DNA from: Oscillospiraceae bacterium
Lineage (GTDB): Bacteria; Bacillota; Clostridia; Oscillospirales; Oscillospiraceae
Length of the DNA: 5,106 nucleotides
Assembly (NCBI GenBank): GCA_017620315.1
Contig: JAFZQQ010000217.1
Location: forward strand, 1 to 5,106
Direction: 5' to 3'
The notes beneath the pieces were generated by a model. It worked only from the letters and a program-made list of their open reading frames with translations. It was not told the DNA's origin and did no database searches. Positions 4,199 through 5,106 of the stretch are shown here, one piece after another (positions within the stretch are counted from its first letter, which is position 1; every line of letters begins with the position of its first letter). The position numbers and the translations under genes are program-made.

Positions 4199-5106
4199 AT
4201 GAGAGGGAAAAAACTGACGGCGGTTTTGCTGGCGCTGTGCCTGCTCGTCGGGCTGCTGCCGACGGCGGCGATCACCGCGCGTGCGGATGGGGAACAGTAC
4301 AAGGTCAGCGTCAGCGTCGGGAAAAGCGGCACGGGCACCGTGCGGATCAACGACAGGCCGGACGCGGAGGGGGATACCGTATACCTCGAAAGAGGCGCGG
4401 CTGTCACACTGACTGCTACGCCCGCCGAGGGGTACCGTCTTGCGTACTGGATCGGTCCCGGCGGGTTCTATAGGGGCGATCCCGGAATGACCACGATAAA
4501 TACGACCGTCGGAAACGACAACATCACCTATACCGCGCACTTCGTTTCCACCGCGCCGGAGGCGTCCGCCGAGATCAAAGATATAGACCTCGGCACGTAC
4601 AACGAGGGATACGATGCGGGCAGCGGATCCTATTATGAGAGCTTCAAGATAAAAAGCACGATCACCATAAAGAACACAGGCGGCTGCAAGCTCTATCCGG
4701 CGGGGGTCAGGCTGAACGACGCGGGCAAAAACTATTTCGGCATCGGAAGGATGGGCCTGAATCCTCCGGGTGAGCTCGTTCAAAACGCGACAAACTCCAT
4801 CTGGTATATTTATGCGAAGCCCGACCTGACCGTCGGGACCTATACCGCCACGATCACCCTTCTGGAGCGCTGCCAGGGCGCGCTGTCGGAGCCGGTCACC
4901 GCGACGGTCACCTTCACCGTGACGGACGACCCGGTCATAGAAACCAATGCCATACCGTCGAACGGCGGCACGGTGACGGGCGCGGGCGTGTACAAAAAGG
5001 GAGACCCGGTCACGCTGACGGCGACGCCGAACGAGCACTACAAATTCGTAAAATGGAGCGACGGCAATACCGAGAACCCCCGCACCTTCACCGCCGCGGA
5101 GCCGCA
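4199..5106 (+). CDS. Secreted surface protein with InlB B-type repeats (3' end outside window)
   Basis: The frame is open from ATG 4199 to the window edge: 302 codons with no stop. The start has AGGAGG at 4184-4189, 9 bases upstream. Residues 1-29 form a Sec signal peptide (RGKK, hydrophobic core, predicted cut after ARA at 27-29). Residues about 34-116 resemble a divergent InlB B-repeat or 'bacterial repeat' domain: GTGTV (45-49), AAVTLTATPAEGYRLAYW (67-84), then ITYTAHF. Residues about 122-243 look like an Ig-like beta domain (TITIKNTGG, 155-162; LTVGTYTATITLLE, 210-223). A second B-repeat begins near 247, with GGTVTG (256-261), DPVTLTATPNEHYKFVKW (269-286) and SDG, and is cut at the edge. 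The layout suggests a long adhesin-like or S-layer-associated wall protein; the C-terminal anchor is not in view. Binding partner and function are unknown. It has its own transcription unit after the cdd terminator. Confidence 0.85.
   Translation, partial: MRGKKLTAVLLALCLLVGLLPTAAITARADGEQYKVSVSVGKSGTGTVRINDRPDAEGDTVYLERGAAVTLTATPAEGYRLAYWIGPGGFYRGDPGMTTINTTVGNDNITYTAHFVSTAPEASAEIKDIDLGTYNEGYDAGSGSYYESFKIKSTITIKNTGGCKLYPAGVRLNDAGKNYFGIGRMGLNPPGELVQNATNSIWYIYAKPDLTVGTYTATITLLERCQGALSEPVTATVTFTVTDDPVIETNAIPSNGGTVTGAGVYKKGDPVTLTATPNEHYKFVKWSDGNTENPRTFTAAEP

Noticed and set aside
4139..5038. 299-codon minus-strand open frame opposite the surface-protein gene
   Set aside because: The plus frame has a Shine-Dalgarno, a signal peptide and two matching repeat domains; the minus frame is Arg-rich and has none of these.

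Overview
The window looks like a piece of a GC-rich, spore-forming member of the Clostridia (Firmicutes), possibly a gut Oscillospirales-type organism. The evidence is a LysM-LysM-GH18 protein of the spore-cortex YaaH/SleL type, a perfect CIRCE (HrcA) operator, strong AGGAGG-type ribosome binding sites, short intergenic gaps, and coding DNA rich in G and C around one AT-rich promoter island. The taxonomic placement is inference from these traits, not from a marker gene.

Layout, left to right. Positions 1-132 hold the last 43 codons of a ZIP-family metal transporter, ended by an intrinsic terminator (141-174). The yaaH/sleL-like glycosylase gene (173-1459, +) begins inside that terminator: its Shine-Dalgarno lies in the 3' arm and its TTG start uses the last two T of the U-tract. 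A hairpin at 1482-1515 separates it from the convergent small heat-shock gene hsp20 (2001-1531, -). The AT-rich region at about 2100-2240 carries the CIRCE operator and two divergent promoters, one for hsp20 and one with an extended -10 for a polysaccharide-deacetylase-like lipoprotein (2289-3602, +). Cytidine deaminase (cdd, 3615-4013, +) follows closely in an apparent two-gene operon that ends at a strong terminator (4030-4080). A 118-base gap with nested inverted repeats then precedes a secreted surface protein (4199 to window end, +), which is cut off by the window edge. This last gene is open to the edge and easy to miss because no stop codon is seen.

Functionally the window is a mosaic: envelope and spore-wall enzymes (GH18 glycosylase, NodB-like lipoprotein, repeat-containing surface protein), one heat-shock chaperone under HrcA control, pyrimidine salvage, and metal uptake. 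I see no mobile element, CRISPR array, tRNA or rRNA. No clear new multi-gene system is visible. The points most worth checking are the terminator/start-site overlap at yaaH, the exact duplication inside its LysM domains, CIRCE control of a lone hsp20 next to a divergent promoter, the enlarged NodB domain, and the nested inverted repeats before the surface gene.
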